Made by a program: the position numbers and the translations under genes. From Neptuniibacter sp. 1_MG-2023 (GTDB taxonomy: Bacteria; Pseudomonadota; Gammaproteobacteria; Pseudomonadales; Balneatricaceae): DNA of 64,000 nt. The notes under the pieces were generated by a model. It saw only the letters and a list, made by a program, of their open reading frames with translations, was not told where the DNA came from and searched no databases. Within the stretch, counting starts at the first letter, position 1. Every line of letters starts with the position of its first letter. The DNA is taken from positions 186,001-250,000 of the forward strand of contig NZ_JAUOQR010000002.1 of the NCBI RefSeq assembly GCF_030547185.1, written 5' to 3'. Positions 36,210 to 44,960 of this stretch are shown here, piece after piece.

Positions 36210-37406
36210 ATGGCTTTTATGGAAAAAAATAACCTGTTTTATGCTTTAGTGCTTGTTCCTGCATCCTTTTTTACCGTTGCAGCTAATGCGATAGAGCCGA
36301 TGTCATACACTGATGGCCCTTTGCAGGTGATTCCTCAGGTGTCTACTCGTGTTGGGTATGATGACAATATCTTTGCATCTGAATCTAATGAGAAAAGTTC
36401 TACTAAAGTGATTATTAGTCCTTCTGTTCAGTTAAAAGCTGAGCAAGGACTTAATGAATATAGTGTTAATTACGTGTTAACACAGGGTAATTATCAAGAT
36501 AGTAGCGCGGATAATTACACTGATCATCAGCTTAGTGGCCGTGCATTTTTTGATTTTAATATTCGTAATCGCCTTGAGTTGCTTGCAGGTTATCTTGATA
36601 CCCATGAGGATCGTGGTAGTGGGTTGAATCAAGGGTTGAATGCAACGATTAATGATGTGCCTATTGAGTATCATGTTAATAGCATGCAGGGTGCTTATGA
36701 GTTTGGCGGTAAAGACGCCAAAGGGCGAATTAGGTTCGTTGCGGGTGTCCAAGATCGTGAATATGACAACTTCCGTACGCAGACTGAAGTTAAAGACCGC
36801 CAGACCGTCAATACAAGTGTGACTTTCTATTATCGAGTGATGCCGAAAACGTCTCTTTTATTTGAAGTGCGTAATAAAGATATAGATTATGACCTTTCGA
36901 CGGTTTCTTTGGATAGTAGCGAGCGAAAATACCTTTTAGGTGCCACATGGGACGCAACAGCGAAGACATCAGGTACTGTTAAGTTTGGCTACGCTGAAAA
37001 AGATTTCGATAGTGCTCTTCGTGAAGATGACGACGGCGTTAGCTGGGAGTTGTCTATGCGTTGGTCGCCTAAGAGCTATTCTGTATTAGATATCTCCACA
37101 GATAAGAAAGCTGAAGAAACCGATGGCACGGGTAACTACATTGATATGACAAGCCTCGATCTTCAGTGGACTCATGCGTGGACTGATTTATGGCGTTCAC
37201 GAGTGTATTACGGTGCGTCTAATAGTGACTATGTCTCCTCTACGAGAGAGGATGATATGATCTCTTATGGTCTTGGTGTTGACTATGATGTTCGCCGTTG
37301 GCTGAATTTTGGGCTTGATTATGTTTACTCTGAACGTGATTCGAATCAGGCTAATTTGGATTATGAAAGAAATACAATTTTTCTAACAGTTCAAGGCTCC
37401 CTGTAG
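36210..37406 (+). CDS. Outer-membrane beta-barrel of polysaccharide export (VpsM/EpsL-like, BBP2)
   Basis: A 398-residue exported protein. A signal peptide ending VAANA precedes a chain of amphipathic strands rich in aromatic residues, beginning PQVSTRVGYDDNIFASESNEKSS, the typical BBP2/EpsL start, and ending YERNTIFLTVQGSL with an outer-membrane-type strand. It probably forms the outer-membrane pore for the EPS, paired with the short OPX protein encoded 74 bases downstream, as VpsM does with VpsN. About 16 strands would fit the length. Divergence in this family is high, so the call rests on layout and context. Confidence 0.82.
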   Translation: MAFMEKNNLFYALVLVPASFFTVAANAIEPMSYTDGPLQVIPQVSTRVGYDDNIFASESNEKSSTKVIISPSVQLKAEQGLNEYSVNYVLTQGNYQDSSADNYTDHQLSGRAFFDFNIRNRLELLAGYLDTHEDRGSGLNQGLNATINDVPIEYHVNSMQGAYEFGGKDAKGRIRFVAGVQDREYDNFRTQTEVKDRQTVNTSVTFYYRVMPKTSLLFEVRNKDIDYDLSTVSLDSSERKYLLGATWDATAKTSGTVKFGYAEKDFDSALREDDDGVSWELSMRWSPKSYSVLDISTDKKAEETDGTGNYIDMTSLDLQWTHAWTDLWRSRVYYGASNSDYVSSTREDDMISYGLGVDYDVRRWLNFGLDYVYSERDSNQANLDYERNTIFLTVQGSL

Positions 37407-37480
37407 CATGTAAATTATGTAACAAATACTTAAAGGTGTTTGTTATATAAAGGTAATTCTTTGAGTAGTGGATACATGCA

Positions 37481-38038
37481 ATGATTAAACGAAAATTATT
37501 ATCGATTTTAAAGATATTAAGTCTGATGCTTTGTTTGCTGGGCTCTACTGTTTCATCGGCTGAGTCTGTAACTGGTCTATCTGATTATCCTTTAGGATCG
37601 GGTGATTTGTTGAGTATTCAGGTTTTTGGTGAAGAGGAGCTGAGTGTTGAGCTTCGATTGAGTGATGCAGGCACTATCTCTTATCCGTTTTTAGGTGAGC
37701 TGAGAGTTAAAGGGCTAACAACTGGCGAGCTTGGTGAAGTTATTCGAGAGCGGCTGTCAGATGGGTATCTTGTGAACCCCAATGTTAATATTACTGTTTT
37801 AGAATATCGCCAGTTTTTTATCCATGGACAGGTAGTAAAGCCCGGCGGTTACCCTTATCAGCCAGGCTTGACGTTGCAAAAAGCTGTTGCCTTAGCTGAA
37901 GGTTTTACTGAAAGGGCATCTTCAAGCAAGTTTTTTATTGTTCGAGATGGAGCTAGTCAGCGTGAAAGCGAAGCTGCTAATTTGCAGACGACGATTTATC
38001 CTGGCGACATTATTAATATCGAAGAAAGTTTCTTTTAA
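37481..38038 (+). CDS. Short polysaccharide export protein (OPX/Wza family, VpsN-like)
   Basis: A 185-residue periplasmic OPX protein. The signal sequence probably ends at TVSSA; the Cys at 18 is not in a convincing lipobox (LMLC). YPLGSGDLLSIQVFGEEELS starts the Poly_export domain, followed by GTISYPFLGELRVKGLT and one SLBB-like domain with FFIHGQVVKPGGYPYQPG. It lacks the C-terminal half of Wza including the outer-membrane helix, so it should work with a separate barrel, here the gene just upstream. ATG 37481 gives a normal signal peptide. Confidence 0.9.
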   Translation: MIKRKLLSILKILSLMLCLLGSTVSSAESVTGLSDYPLGSGDLLSIQVFGEEELSVELRLSDAGTISYPFLGELRVKGLTTGELGEVIRERLSDGYLVNPNVNITVLEYRQFFIHGQVVKPGGYPYQPGLTLQKAVALAEGFTERASSSKFFIVRDGASQRESEAANLQTTIYPGDIINIEESFF

Positions 38039-38065
38039 CCTTATGATTTCAAATGGATTTGCTGC

Positions 38066-40285
38066 ATGACGAATGATAATCAACCTTTTCCAGTGGAACG
38101 TTTGATGAACGAAGAGGTTATAGATCTTCGGCAGTATTGGCGAACCTTGATGCGCTATAAGTGGGGCATTTTAGGTTTTGCTGTAATTATTACAGTCTTG
38201 ACAGTGTTGCTTGTTTTTTCCATGAAGCCAGTCTACCGGGCTACGGCGACCTTGCTGATTGAAAGTCAGCAGGCAAATGTAGTATCCATTGAAGAAGTCT
38301 ATGGGTTGGACAAAGGTAATAGCGAGTATTTGCTAACTCAATTTGAAATTATTAAGTCGAGACGCTTATCGGAGAAAGTGGTTAATAAGCTATCTCTGCA
38401 AACGCATCCTGAATTTAATCAAGAGCCTCTATTTACTTTCAATTGGCGTGACATGTTGCCTTTTGAGCTTCCTAGTGCAGGTGGTGATGTTGTAGTTTCT
38501 GAAGAAGCTGCTAAACGTGCTGCATTGAATAAATTTATTAATGGCTTTAGTTCACGTTTGACTATTACGCCTATTCGTAAAACTCAGTTAGTGATGATTA
38601 CCTTTGAGGCGAGTGACCCTCAGCTAGCAGCACAAGTGGCTAATGCTATAGGCCAGGCCTATATAGAGGGTAACTTAGAAGCGAAGTTGGAAGTTACCAT
38701 GCAGGCCTCATCTTGGTTGAGTGAGCGCTTGGGTGGACTTAAAGCTGATGTTAATGCAGCAGAAAAGAAACTTCAGGATTTTTTGGATGCTGAAAATTTA
38801 GTTGGTGAAAAGGGCGGAACAACGATTGCCAACAAAGAGCTTGAGCTTATCTCATCTAAACATATTGAAGCTAAACGCGATCGGTTAAATTTAGAGAGTC
38901 GCTATAAGCAAATTCAGGCAGCCAATGGGTCTATAAGGAAATATGAGCTGATACCGGGTGTTTTGCAGGATAGGACTGTTCAAGAGTTTAAGCGTAAGTT
39001 ATTGGATGTTGAGCTGAAACGCTCTGAATTGGCAAAACGTTATGGTGCTAAACATCCGAGCATGCAAGCTGTGCAGTCCGAAGTGGCTAATGCTCGTAAC
39101 TCATTGAACAGCCAGATTAAAAGTGTAATCAATGGGATTAAAAGTGATTATAGCGCTGCCTTGGCGAGTGAGAAATCCCTTGAGGATGCGTTAGCTAAAA
39201 CGCGTGTTGGTTTACAGGATTTAGGGCGTAAAGAGTATAAGCGTAAAGAATTAGAAAATGAGGCTGAATCTAAACGAGCGGTCTACGATACTTTTTTACA
39301 GCGCTTTAATGAAACCAATGCAACGGGTGATTTGAACTCGGCTAATGCTCGTGTTATTGATCCAGCCGTGATTCCTGCTCAGCCAGCTAAACCTAAAAAG
39401 AAGCTAATTATTATCGCGGTATTTGTCGCAAGTTTAATGTTTGGTGTCGTTTTTGCCTTTTTACTTGAAGCATTAAATAACACTATACAGACTGCTAGGG
39501 ATGTGGAAAGTAAGTTATCGGCTACATTGTTGGGTATTTTGCCTTTATTGAAGCAAGATAAAAATAACCCTAATCTCTCTTATAGGGAGTTTGTGGAGAG
39601 TAATCACTCGTCATTTGCTGAATCTGTTCGAACGATTCGTACTGGGATTGTGCTCTCTGCTTTAGATAATCCCCATAAGGTATTGGCTGTAACATCAACA
39701 ATGCCAGATGAAGGTAAAACCTCGGTTGCGGTTAATATAGCTTTTGCGCTTGGTCAGATGGAGAAGGTTTTATTAATTGGGGCTGATATGCGCCGCCCAG
39801 CGTTTAATAAGGCGTTGGGGATTGATCGGCATGCTATTGGCTTGTCTAATTTTGTGGCGGGCACCGCTAAGCTAGAAGAGTGTATACAGCATTTCGAAAA
39901 AGGTGGGATAGATGTATTGCCAGCGGGGACTATTCCTCCAAATCCACTAGAGTTGCTCTCCTCTAAGCGCTTTGCTAAAGCATTAGAATTACTTGAAAAA
40001 GGTTATGATCGTATTGTTATTGATACGGCTCCTTCCCAATCGGTGAGTGATGCTATGGTGATCTCCCCATTGGTGGGTGGAATGATCTATGTTGTTAAAG
40101 CAGATTCAACGACTTATCAGCAAGCTAAGGCGGGTATTAAGCGTCTTAAGGATGTAAATGCGCCTTTGATTGGTGTTGTGCTGAATCAGGTGAATACTAA
40201 AAAAGCATCTAAGTATGATGGTGGCGATTACGGTGGCTACTATGATACTTATGGTTATACCGAGGATAGTAAGAATCTTGCATGA
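38066..40285 (+). CDS. Wzc-type polysaccharide co-polymerase with tyrosine autokinase (VpsO-like)
   Basis: A 739-residue inner-membrane protein controlling EPS chain length and export. The Wzz domain starts DLRQYWRTLMRYKW with TM1 near 34-55; a long periplasmic coiled coil with a GNVR-like segment leads to TM2 near 450-470. The BY-kinase domain has Walker A TSTMPDEGKTS (about 544-554), Walker A' LLIGADMRRP and Walker B RIVIDTAPS. The tail holds six tyrosines (717, 722, 725, 726, 729, 731), the autophosphorylation cluster. The phosphatase gene overlaps its end by four bases. Confidence 0.94.
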   Translation: MTNDNQPFPVERLMNEEVIDLRQYWRTLMRYKWGILGFAVIITVLTVLLVFSMKPVYRATATLLIESQQANVVSIEEVYGLDKGNSEYLLTQFEIIKSRRLSEKVVNKLSLQTHPEFNQEPLFTFNWRDMLPFELPSAGGDVVVSEEAAKRAALNKFINGFSSRLTITPIRKTQLVMITFEASDPQLAAQVANAIGQAYIEGNLEAKLEVTMQASSWLSERLGGLKADVNAAEKKLQDFLDAENLVGEKGGTTIANKELELISSKHIEAKRDRLNLESRYKQIQAANGSIRKYELIPGVLQDRTVQEFKRKLLDVELKRSELAKRYGAKHPSMQAVQSEVANARNSLNSQIKSVINGIKSDYSAALASEKSLEDALAKTRVGLQDLGRKEYKRKELENEAESKRAVYDTFLQRFNETNATGDLNSANARVIDPAVIPAQPAKPKKKLIIIAVFVASLMFGVVFAFLLEALNNTIQTARDVESKLSATLLGILPLLKQDKNNPNLSYREFVESNHSSFAESVRTIRTGIVLSALDNPHKVLAVTSTMPDEGKTSVAVNIAFALGQMEKVLLIGADMRRPAFNKALGIDRHAIGLSNFVAGTAKLEECIQHFEKGGIDVLPAGTIPPNPLELLSSKRFAKALELLEKGYDRIVIDTAPSQSVSDAMVISPLVGGMIYVVKADSTTYQQAKAGIKRLKDVNAPLIGVVLNQVNTKKASKYDGGDYGGYYDTYGYTEDSKNLA

Positions 40286-41001
40286 TTGATCTGCATTGCC
40301 ACTTATTGCCAGGCATTGATGACGGAGCCTCTTCTATGGAAGAGGCTCTTTCGCTTGCGCGCATAGCTGCTGATGATGGGATTACTCATATGGTGCTCAC
40401 GCCGCACGTTCACCCTGGACGTTATAACAATAACGTACAGTCGATTAAGCCAATCTTTGAGCAGTTTCAAACGGCGCTTGTTGAGAATGATATAAATCTG
40501 AGTGTGAAAGCGGCGGGTGAGGTTCGGTTGTCTGCTGAAGTATTGGCTATGTTTGCAAATAACCAGCTCCCTTTTTTGGGGGTGTGGGAAGATAAAAAAG
40601 TTATGCTGCTTGAACTTCCTCACAGTCATGTGCCGCCAGGAAGTGAAAAGTTAGTCAAATGGCTACTGGATCGTGGTGTATTGCCAATGATTGCTCATCC
40701 TGAGCGGAACAAAGGTATTATGTCTGATGTTACAAAACTGACTCCGTTTATTGAGTTGGGGTGTTTGTTTCAATTAACCGCTATGTCTGTTTCTGGTGGG
40801 TTTGGTGTTGAAGCTAAGCGCTTGTCTGATCAGATGTTGATGAATGGTTGGGTGACGATTATTGCCTCTGATGGTCATAATTCTGATCACCGCCCGCCGG
40901 TGCTTTCTAAGGCGGTTAGTGCTGCGGCTGAGTTGATTGGTGATGTTGAGGCTAGGCGCTTAGTCTGGGGTAATCCTGCGAGAATAATAGGGGTTTATTA
41001 G
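40282..41001 (+). CDS. PHP-type protein-tyrosine phosphatase (CpsB/YwqE family)
   Basis: A 239-residue metal-dependent phosphatase that should dephosphorylate the tyrosine tail of the kinase encoded just before it. IDLHCHLLPGIDDGASSMEE gives His5 and His7 of the PHP metal site, MVLTPHVHPGRYNN and MIAHPERNKG further ligands, and ASDGHNSDHRPP the last motif. The four-base ATGA overlap with the kinase gene and one-base overlap with the next gene (TAGTG) show tight coupling. A CpsB-type enzyme with a Gram-negative BY-kinase is a known alternative to Wzb. Confidence 0.92.
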   Translation: MIDLHCHLLPGIDDGASSMEEALSLARIAADDGITHMVLTPHVHPGRYNNNVQSIKPIFEQFQTALVENDINLSVKAAGEVRLSAEVLAMFANNQLPFLGVWEDKKVMLLELPHSHVPPGSEKLVKWLLDRGVLPMIAHPERNKGIMSDVTKLTPFIELGCLFQLTAMSVSGGFGVEAKRLSDQMLMNGWVTIIASDGHNSDHRPPVLSKAVSAAAELIGDVEARRLVWGNPARIIGVY

Positions 41002-41729
41002 TGACGGATAATTCAGTAGATCAATCTGAAGAGAAAGTTAAGGTGGGTGGTTTTATTGCTCCACCTATCGTTATTAAGTTGCTCCTCTTCTCTTTGATTT
41101 GTATGTGTTTGCTTGGTGTTTATGCTGTTTTTTCGTGGGGTATGGGTGACCTATACGGCTATAAGGTTCGCTACGCATTAGAGCAATGGCAGGAAAGGCC
41201 GCAGCTTCCTCAACCGGAAGAGATTTCAGAGGCCTTGGCTGATTCCAATTCTGCATTGAATTGGGAGGAGAGTAACCCTGAATATGTGGAGTTGAAGGGG
41301 CGTGTTCTCTATTATCGGGCACTTGTTTCAGAATTGGATGCTCAGGGCCTTGATGATATTGCTAATGCTAAGGTGCTCCATCAGCAGGCTATAAAGCTAA
41401 GGCCTCGCTGGCCATATAGTTGGGCTAATTTAGTGTTGATGAAATCTTATTTGAAAGAGTTTGATGAGGAGTATCATCAGGCGTTGATTAATTCTCTTAA
41501 ATTGGGTCCTTGGGAAAAGTCGGTTCATTTGACTTTATCCCACGCAGCGGCGCTGTCTTGGGATTCTCTGTCTTTAGAGCAAAAGCGCTTATTTGCACAA
41601 AATATTGAGCGAGGCATTGTCCGTAATATGCCAGAAGTTCGCACGATTCTTTCTGCATATACCAAAACTGCATCAATCTGCGCCTACTTAAAGCGTGATG
41701 CTATGCAGAATAAACTTTGCCTATCTTAA
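41001..41729 (+). CDS. VpsP-like polysaccharide biosynthesis protein
   Basis: A 242-residue protein with one membrane helix near 28-50 and a periplasmic domain. Helical TPR-like segments (AKVLHQQAIKLRPRWPYSWANLVLMK, read across two helices) resemble VpsP of Vibrio. The start is GTG at 41001 overlapping the previous stop. Position after barrel, OPX, kinase and phosphatase supports the family. Its molecular role is unknown. It probably ends the export operon; no strong terminator was found downstream. Confidence 0.7.
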   Translation: MTDNSVDQSEEKVKVGGFIAPPIVIKLLLFSLICMCLLGVYAVFSWGMGDLYGYKVRYALEQWQERPQLPQPEEISEALADSNSALNWEESNPEYVELKGRVLYYRALVSELDAQGLDDIANAKVLHQQAIKLRPRWPYSWANLVLMKSYLKEFDEEYHQALINSLKLGPWEKSVHLTLSHAAALSWDSLSLEQKRLFAQNIERGIVRNMPEVRTILSAYTKTASICAYLKRDAMQNKLCLS

Positions 41730-41786
41730 ATCTTTGTTTGGTTTTTCTGTTAGCCTTCCTTTTTTATTTTTAAAGAGTTGTATTGC

Positions 41787-42362
41787 ATGGAGTTTGTAGA
41801 ACCTTTTATTAAGGTCTTTTTGCTGGTTTTTCTAGCGGAATTTGGGGATAAAAGTCAGCTGGTATGTATGACGTTGTCTGCTAGGTATAGAGCAGCACCC
41901 GTTTTAATTGGTAGTGTGTTGGCTTTCTCTGTTTTGAATGCATTGGCAGCTATTTTTGGAGCTGCTTTAAGTATTTATGTACCGCAAACATTGATCTTTT
42001 TTGTTGTGGGTGTTTTGTTTTTTGTCTTTGCTATTCAATCATTTAAGAATGATGAAGAGGAAAGTGAAGAAAGTATAAAAATAGGTAAACATCTTATTAG
42101 CTCCGTATTTATACTGATTTTTTTAGCTGAACTTGGTGATAAAACACAGCTGGCGATCGCGGGTTTAGCAGCGGTTGAGCAGGCTTGGATTGTTTGGGTG
42201 GCGGGTACCGTAGCTTTAATGCTTACGACGCTGCTTGGGGTGTGGTTTGGTCGTGTGCTGCTTAAAAGGTTGCCTATAGCATTGATACATCGAGGTGCAG
42301 GTGTGTTGTTTATGTTGTTTGCAGGGATTGCATTTTTTCAGTTGTATCAGTTAGTAAGGTAG
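41787..42362 (+). CDS. GDT1/TMEM165 family cation transporter
   Basis: A protein of about 191 residues with six to seven membrane helices and two copies of the family signature: FLAEFGDKSQL in the first half and FLAELGDKTQL in the second, separated by a charged DEEESEES loop. UPF0016/GDT1 proteins move Mn2+ or Ca2+ against H+. ATG at 41787 was chosen, with AAAGAG at 41772-41777; the in-frame TTG at 41778 would add three residues. It is separated from lrgA by only about ten bases, suggesting co-transcription. Confidence 0.88.
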   Translation: MEFVEPFIKVFLLVFLAEFGDKSQLVCMTLSARYRAAPVLIGSVLAFSVLNALAAIFGAALSIYVPQTLIFFVVGVLFFVFAIQSFKNDEEESEESIKIGKHLISSVFILIFLAELGDKTQLAIAGLAAVEQAWIVWVAGTVALMLTTLLGVWFGRVLLKRLPIALIHRGAGVLFMLFAGIAFFQLYQLVR

Positions 42363-42373
42363 CGGTGGTTTAT

Positions 42374-42727
42374 ATGGTTCAAGGGTTTCTTATTTTGCTG
42401 TTTTGTCAGCTTTTAGGCGAGTGCTTAGTAACGCTTTTGAGTGTATCAATCCCAGGTTCAGTTGTAGGTATGATGCTGTTGCTTGTCGGTTTAATTGTGA
42501 TTAAAAAAGTCCCTGATGGCCTTCGGAGTACAAGTGAAGGGTTGTTGAAGATATTGCCTCTTCTGTTGGTGCCTGCTGGTGTTGGGTTGATGAGGTATTT
42601 CGGTGTGCTGTCGGCGTATTGGTATCAGCTTTTGATTATTCTGTTCGTAAGTACGTTGGTTACTATGTTTGTGGTCGCTGCTTTGCTTCGACTCATGTCT
42701 AAAGAAAAGCACGAGGAAGGGCATTAA
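42374..42727 (+). CDS. CidA/LrgA family holin-like protein
   Basis: A protein of about 117 residues with four membrane helices. MVQGFLILLFCQLLGECLV and VSIPGSVVGMMLLLVGLI, with KILPLLLVPAGVGLM, are the LrgA/CidA pattern. These small membrane proteins act with LrgB/CidB in murein hydrolase control or pyruvate and organic acid transport. ATG 42374 was preferred over GTG 42365, as it starts at the family's usual point. The stop overlaps the ATG of the next gene (TAATG). Confidence 0.9.
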   Translation: MVQGFLILLFCQLLGECLVTLLSVSIPGSVVGMMLLLVGLIVIKKVPDGLRSTSEGLLKILPLLLVPAGVGLMRYFGVLSAYWYQLLIILFVSTLVTMFVVAALLRLMSKEKHEEGH

Positions 42728-43434
42728 TGGTGTTGTGGTCTCATTTTCAGACACTGCCGGTGCTTTGGCTGGTGGTTACCTTAGCGGTGTTTTTAGTTGC
42801 ATCTTGGTTTAATGTTCGGATGGGGAAAACGCCATTCCTGCATCCGGTGTTGGTATCCCTAGCCATTATTATCCTCGTCCTTTTAGCTACAAATACTGAC
42901 TATGATACTTATATGTTAGGTGGGCAGTATATTCATCTGCTATTAGGCCCTGCAGTCGTGGCGTTAGCAATTCCTTTGTATGACAATTTGGCAACCGTAA
43001 AGCGGTTGTTAGTTCCGTTGTTGGTGGGGTGTGTATCGGGAGCAATTGTGGCGTCGGTTTCTGCAATAATGCTAGGTATGTGGTTTGGCTTAAGTGATCA
43101 ATTATTGCTGACACTGGCGCCTAAATCGGTGACCTCTCCCATCGCTATCGCAATTGCGGAAAAAGTTGGTGGTTTTCCCTCTCTTGCAGCAGGTTTGGTA
43201 CTTATTACGGGGGCGATGGGGTGTGTAATTGCTCCGGTTGTTTATAAGCTGCTTAAAATTGAAGATGAGTCGGTGAAAGGGTTTGTTTTAGGTGTCGGTG
43301 CTCATGCGATGGGAACTGCATTTGCCTTTGAATATGGCATGGTTGCTGGAGCTTTTGGCGGATTGGCGATGGGAATGACTGGTGCTTTTACCGCATTCTT
43401 TCTGCCAGTTCTGATTCCCATTATTGGTTTGTAA
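42727..43434 (+). CDS. CidB/LrgB family membrane protein
   Basis: A 235-residue protein with six to eight membrane helices. GPAVVALAIPLYDN, LAPKSVTSPIAIAIAEKVGG and LGVGAHAMGTAFAFEYG are clear LrgB motifs. It is the partner of the LrgA-like protein and is translationally coupled to it. The physiological role in gammaproteobacteria (lysis control or pyruvate uptake) is not settled. Confidence 0.93.
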   Translation: MVLWSHFQTLPVLWLVVTLAVFLVASWFNVRMGKTPFLHPVLVSLAIIILVLLATNTDYDTYMLGGQYIHLLLGPAVVALAIPLYDNLATVKRLLVPLLVGCVSGAIVASVSAIMLGMWFGLSDQLLLTLAPKSVTSPIAIAIAEKVGGFPSLAAGLVLITGAMGCVIAPVVYKLLKIEDESVKGFVLGVGAHAMGTAFAFEYGMVAGAFGGLAMGMTGAFTAFFLPVLIPIIGL

Positions 43435-43581
43435 TTTATCTGTTAGGCTTTGATTCTTCAATTTAATTGATGTTTTTGTGCCTTTGTCTCCTAGGTGTGC
43501 ATCTTATGTTGCATTTGCTAAATAGGGCATTCCTCGGTAAAGTTCGCGCAAGTTAGAACCCATTCAGATTGGCAGCTAGAT

Positions 43582-44697
43582 ATGACTCCATTAGAACGAT
43601 ACAAACTTGACCTTAAACGTGATGATTTCTCGTATGATCCTGCACAGGAGCTGGCGGTAGAAAATCTGCAGCGCTTGTATGATGATCTGTTGGCGACGAA
43701 AGAAACCCCTAAAGTCGGTTTGATGGGGCGTTTGAAGGGTAAGTTTTCCAAGCCTGAAGTTGAAGAGCCGATAAAAGGGCTTTATTTCTGGGGTGGTGTT
43801 GGTCGTGGTAAGACTTATCTTATGGATACGTTTTACGACAGTTTGCCGTTTGAAGAGAAGATGCGTACGCATTTTCACCGTTTTATGCAGCGAGTTCATA
43901 AAGAGCTTAAAGAGTTAGATGGTACTGCGAATCCTCTAGTCGCCATTGGTAAAAAATATGCGAAAGAAGCGCGTATTATCTGTTTTGATGAGTTTTTTGT
44001 TACAGATATAACTGATGCCATGATTTTAAGTAGTCTGCTTCAGGAGCTGTTTAATAATGGTGTGGCTTTGGTTGCGACCTCTAATATAGTGCCGGATGGT
44101 TTATATAAAGACGGTTTGCAGCGTGCGCGCTTTTTGCCAGCGATTGATATGTTAAATCGTTTTACCGATGTTATTAACGTTGATGGTGGTGTGGATTATC
44201 GTCTGCGAGCGTTAGAGCAGGCGGAACTTTATCACTGTCCATTAGATGAAAGAGCCGATGCGAGTTTAAATCGAAGCTTTGAGAGTTTAGTGCCTGACCT
44301 TGATGAGGTTGTTGAGGGTGAGGTCATTGAGATTAATGGTCGTGAAATGAAAGCCCGTCGGTGTTGTGAAGATGTCATTTGGTTTGATTTTCCTGATATT
44401 TGTGAGGGGCCTCGCTCACAAAATGACTATATAGAGCTGGCTAAGTTATTCCACGCGGTAATGGTAGGCAATGTGCCTCAGTTAGGTCGTAGTAATGATG
44501 ATGCGGCTCGTCGTTTTATTAATATGGTCGATGAGTTTTATGATAGCGGCGTTAAATTGATTTTGAGTGCGGAAAAACCTATTCATGAGATCTATTCTGA
44601 GGGGCGTCTGGAGTTTGAGATTCAGCGTACTCAAAGCCGTCTATTAGAGATGCAGTCTCATGAATATTTAGCGCGTGCCCATAGGACTACGGCTTAG
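43582..44697 (+). CDS. zapE: Cell division ATPase ZapE (AFG1-like)
   Basis: A 371-residue AFG1-family P-loop ATPase associated with Z-ring stability. It starts MTPLERYKLDLKRDDFSYDP and has Walker A FWGGVGRGKTYL (69-80) and MRTHFHRFMQRVH. Walker B is RIICFDEFFVTDITDAMIL, and the sensor region VALVATSNIVPDGLYKDGLQ follows. Length matches ZapE. It lies upstream of rplM, a usual place in gammaproteobacteria, and is followed by an intrinsic terminator. Confidence 0.95.
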   Translation: MTPLERYKLDLKRDDFSYDPAQELAVENLQRLYDDLLATKETPKVGLMGRLKGKFSKPEVEEPIKGLYFWGGVGRGKTYLMDTFYDSLPFEEKMRTHFHRFMQRVHKELKELDGTANPLVAIGKKYAKEARIICFDEFFVTDITDAMILSSLLQELFNNGVALVATSNIVPDGLYKDGLQRARFLPAIDMLNRFTDVINVDGGVDYRLRALEQAELYHCPLDERADASLNRSFESLVPDLDEVVEGEVIEINGREMKARRCCEDVIWFDFPDICEGPRSQNDYIELAKLFHAVMVGNVPQLGRSNDDAARRFINMVDEFYDSGVKLILSAEKPIHEIYSEGRLEFEIQRTQSRLLEMQSHEYLARAHRTTA

Positions 44698-44728
44698 TTT
44701 TTTGATTTTATAGATTTGGTTATACAGA

Positions 44729-44752
44729 AAAGCACCTTAGGGTGCTTTTTTT
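44729..44752 (+). terminator. Intrinsic terminator after zapE
   Basis: An eight-base stem AAAGCACC/GGTGCTTT with a TTAG loop runs into a T-tract, 31 bases after the zapE stop. Confidence 0.9.
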
Positions 44753-44754
44753 GT

Positions 44755-44960
44755 GTAGAAGGCCAGCCCTCTGGCCGAAAGGTGGGTTTGAATCGGAGCG
44801 TAATTCATTCGCTCTGGCACCCGTTCCGGGTATAAAGGGTGAGCTCCTACATAGGTACGTAGGAGGCCAGCCCTCTGGCCGAAGGATGGGTTTGAATCGG
44901 AGCGTAATTCATTCGCTCACGGGGTGAGCTCCTACACCGGTGCGTAGGAGGCCGAAGAGG
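44755..44960 (+). repeat. Tandem pair of REP-like units
   Basis: Two units 104 bases apart share a nearly identical 60-base block (44755-44814 and 44859-44918) with GGCCAGCCCTCTGGCC, itself palindromic. After each block comes GGGTGAGCTCCTACA and then GTAGGAGGCC. This is the largest array of the family in the window. Confidence 0.85.

Noticed and set aside
44742-44927. Small open frame of 61 codons between zapE and rplM
   Set aside because: It starts inside the terminator T-tract and reads through the tandem repeat.
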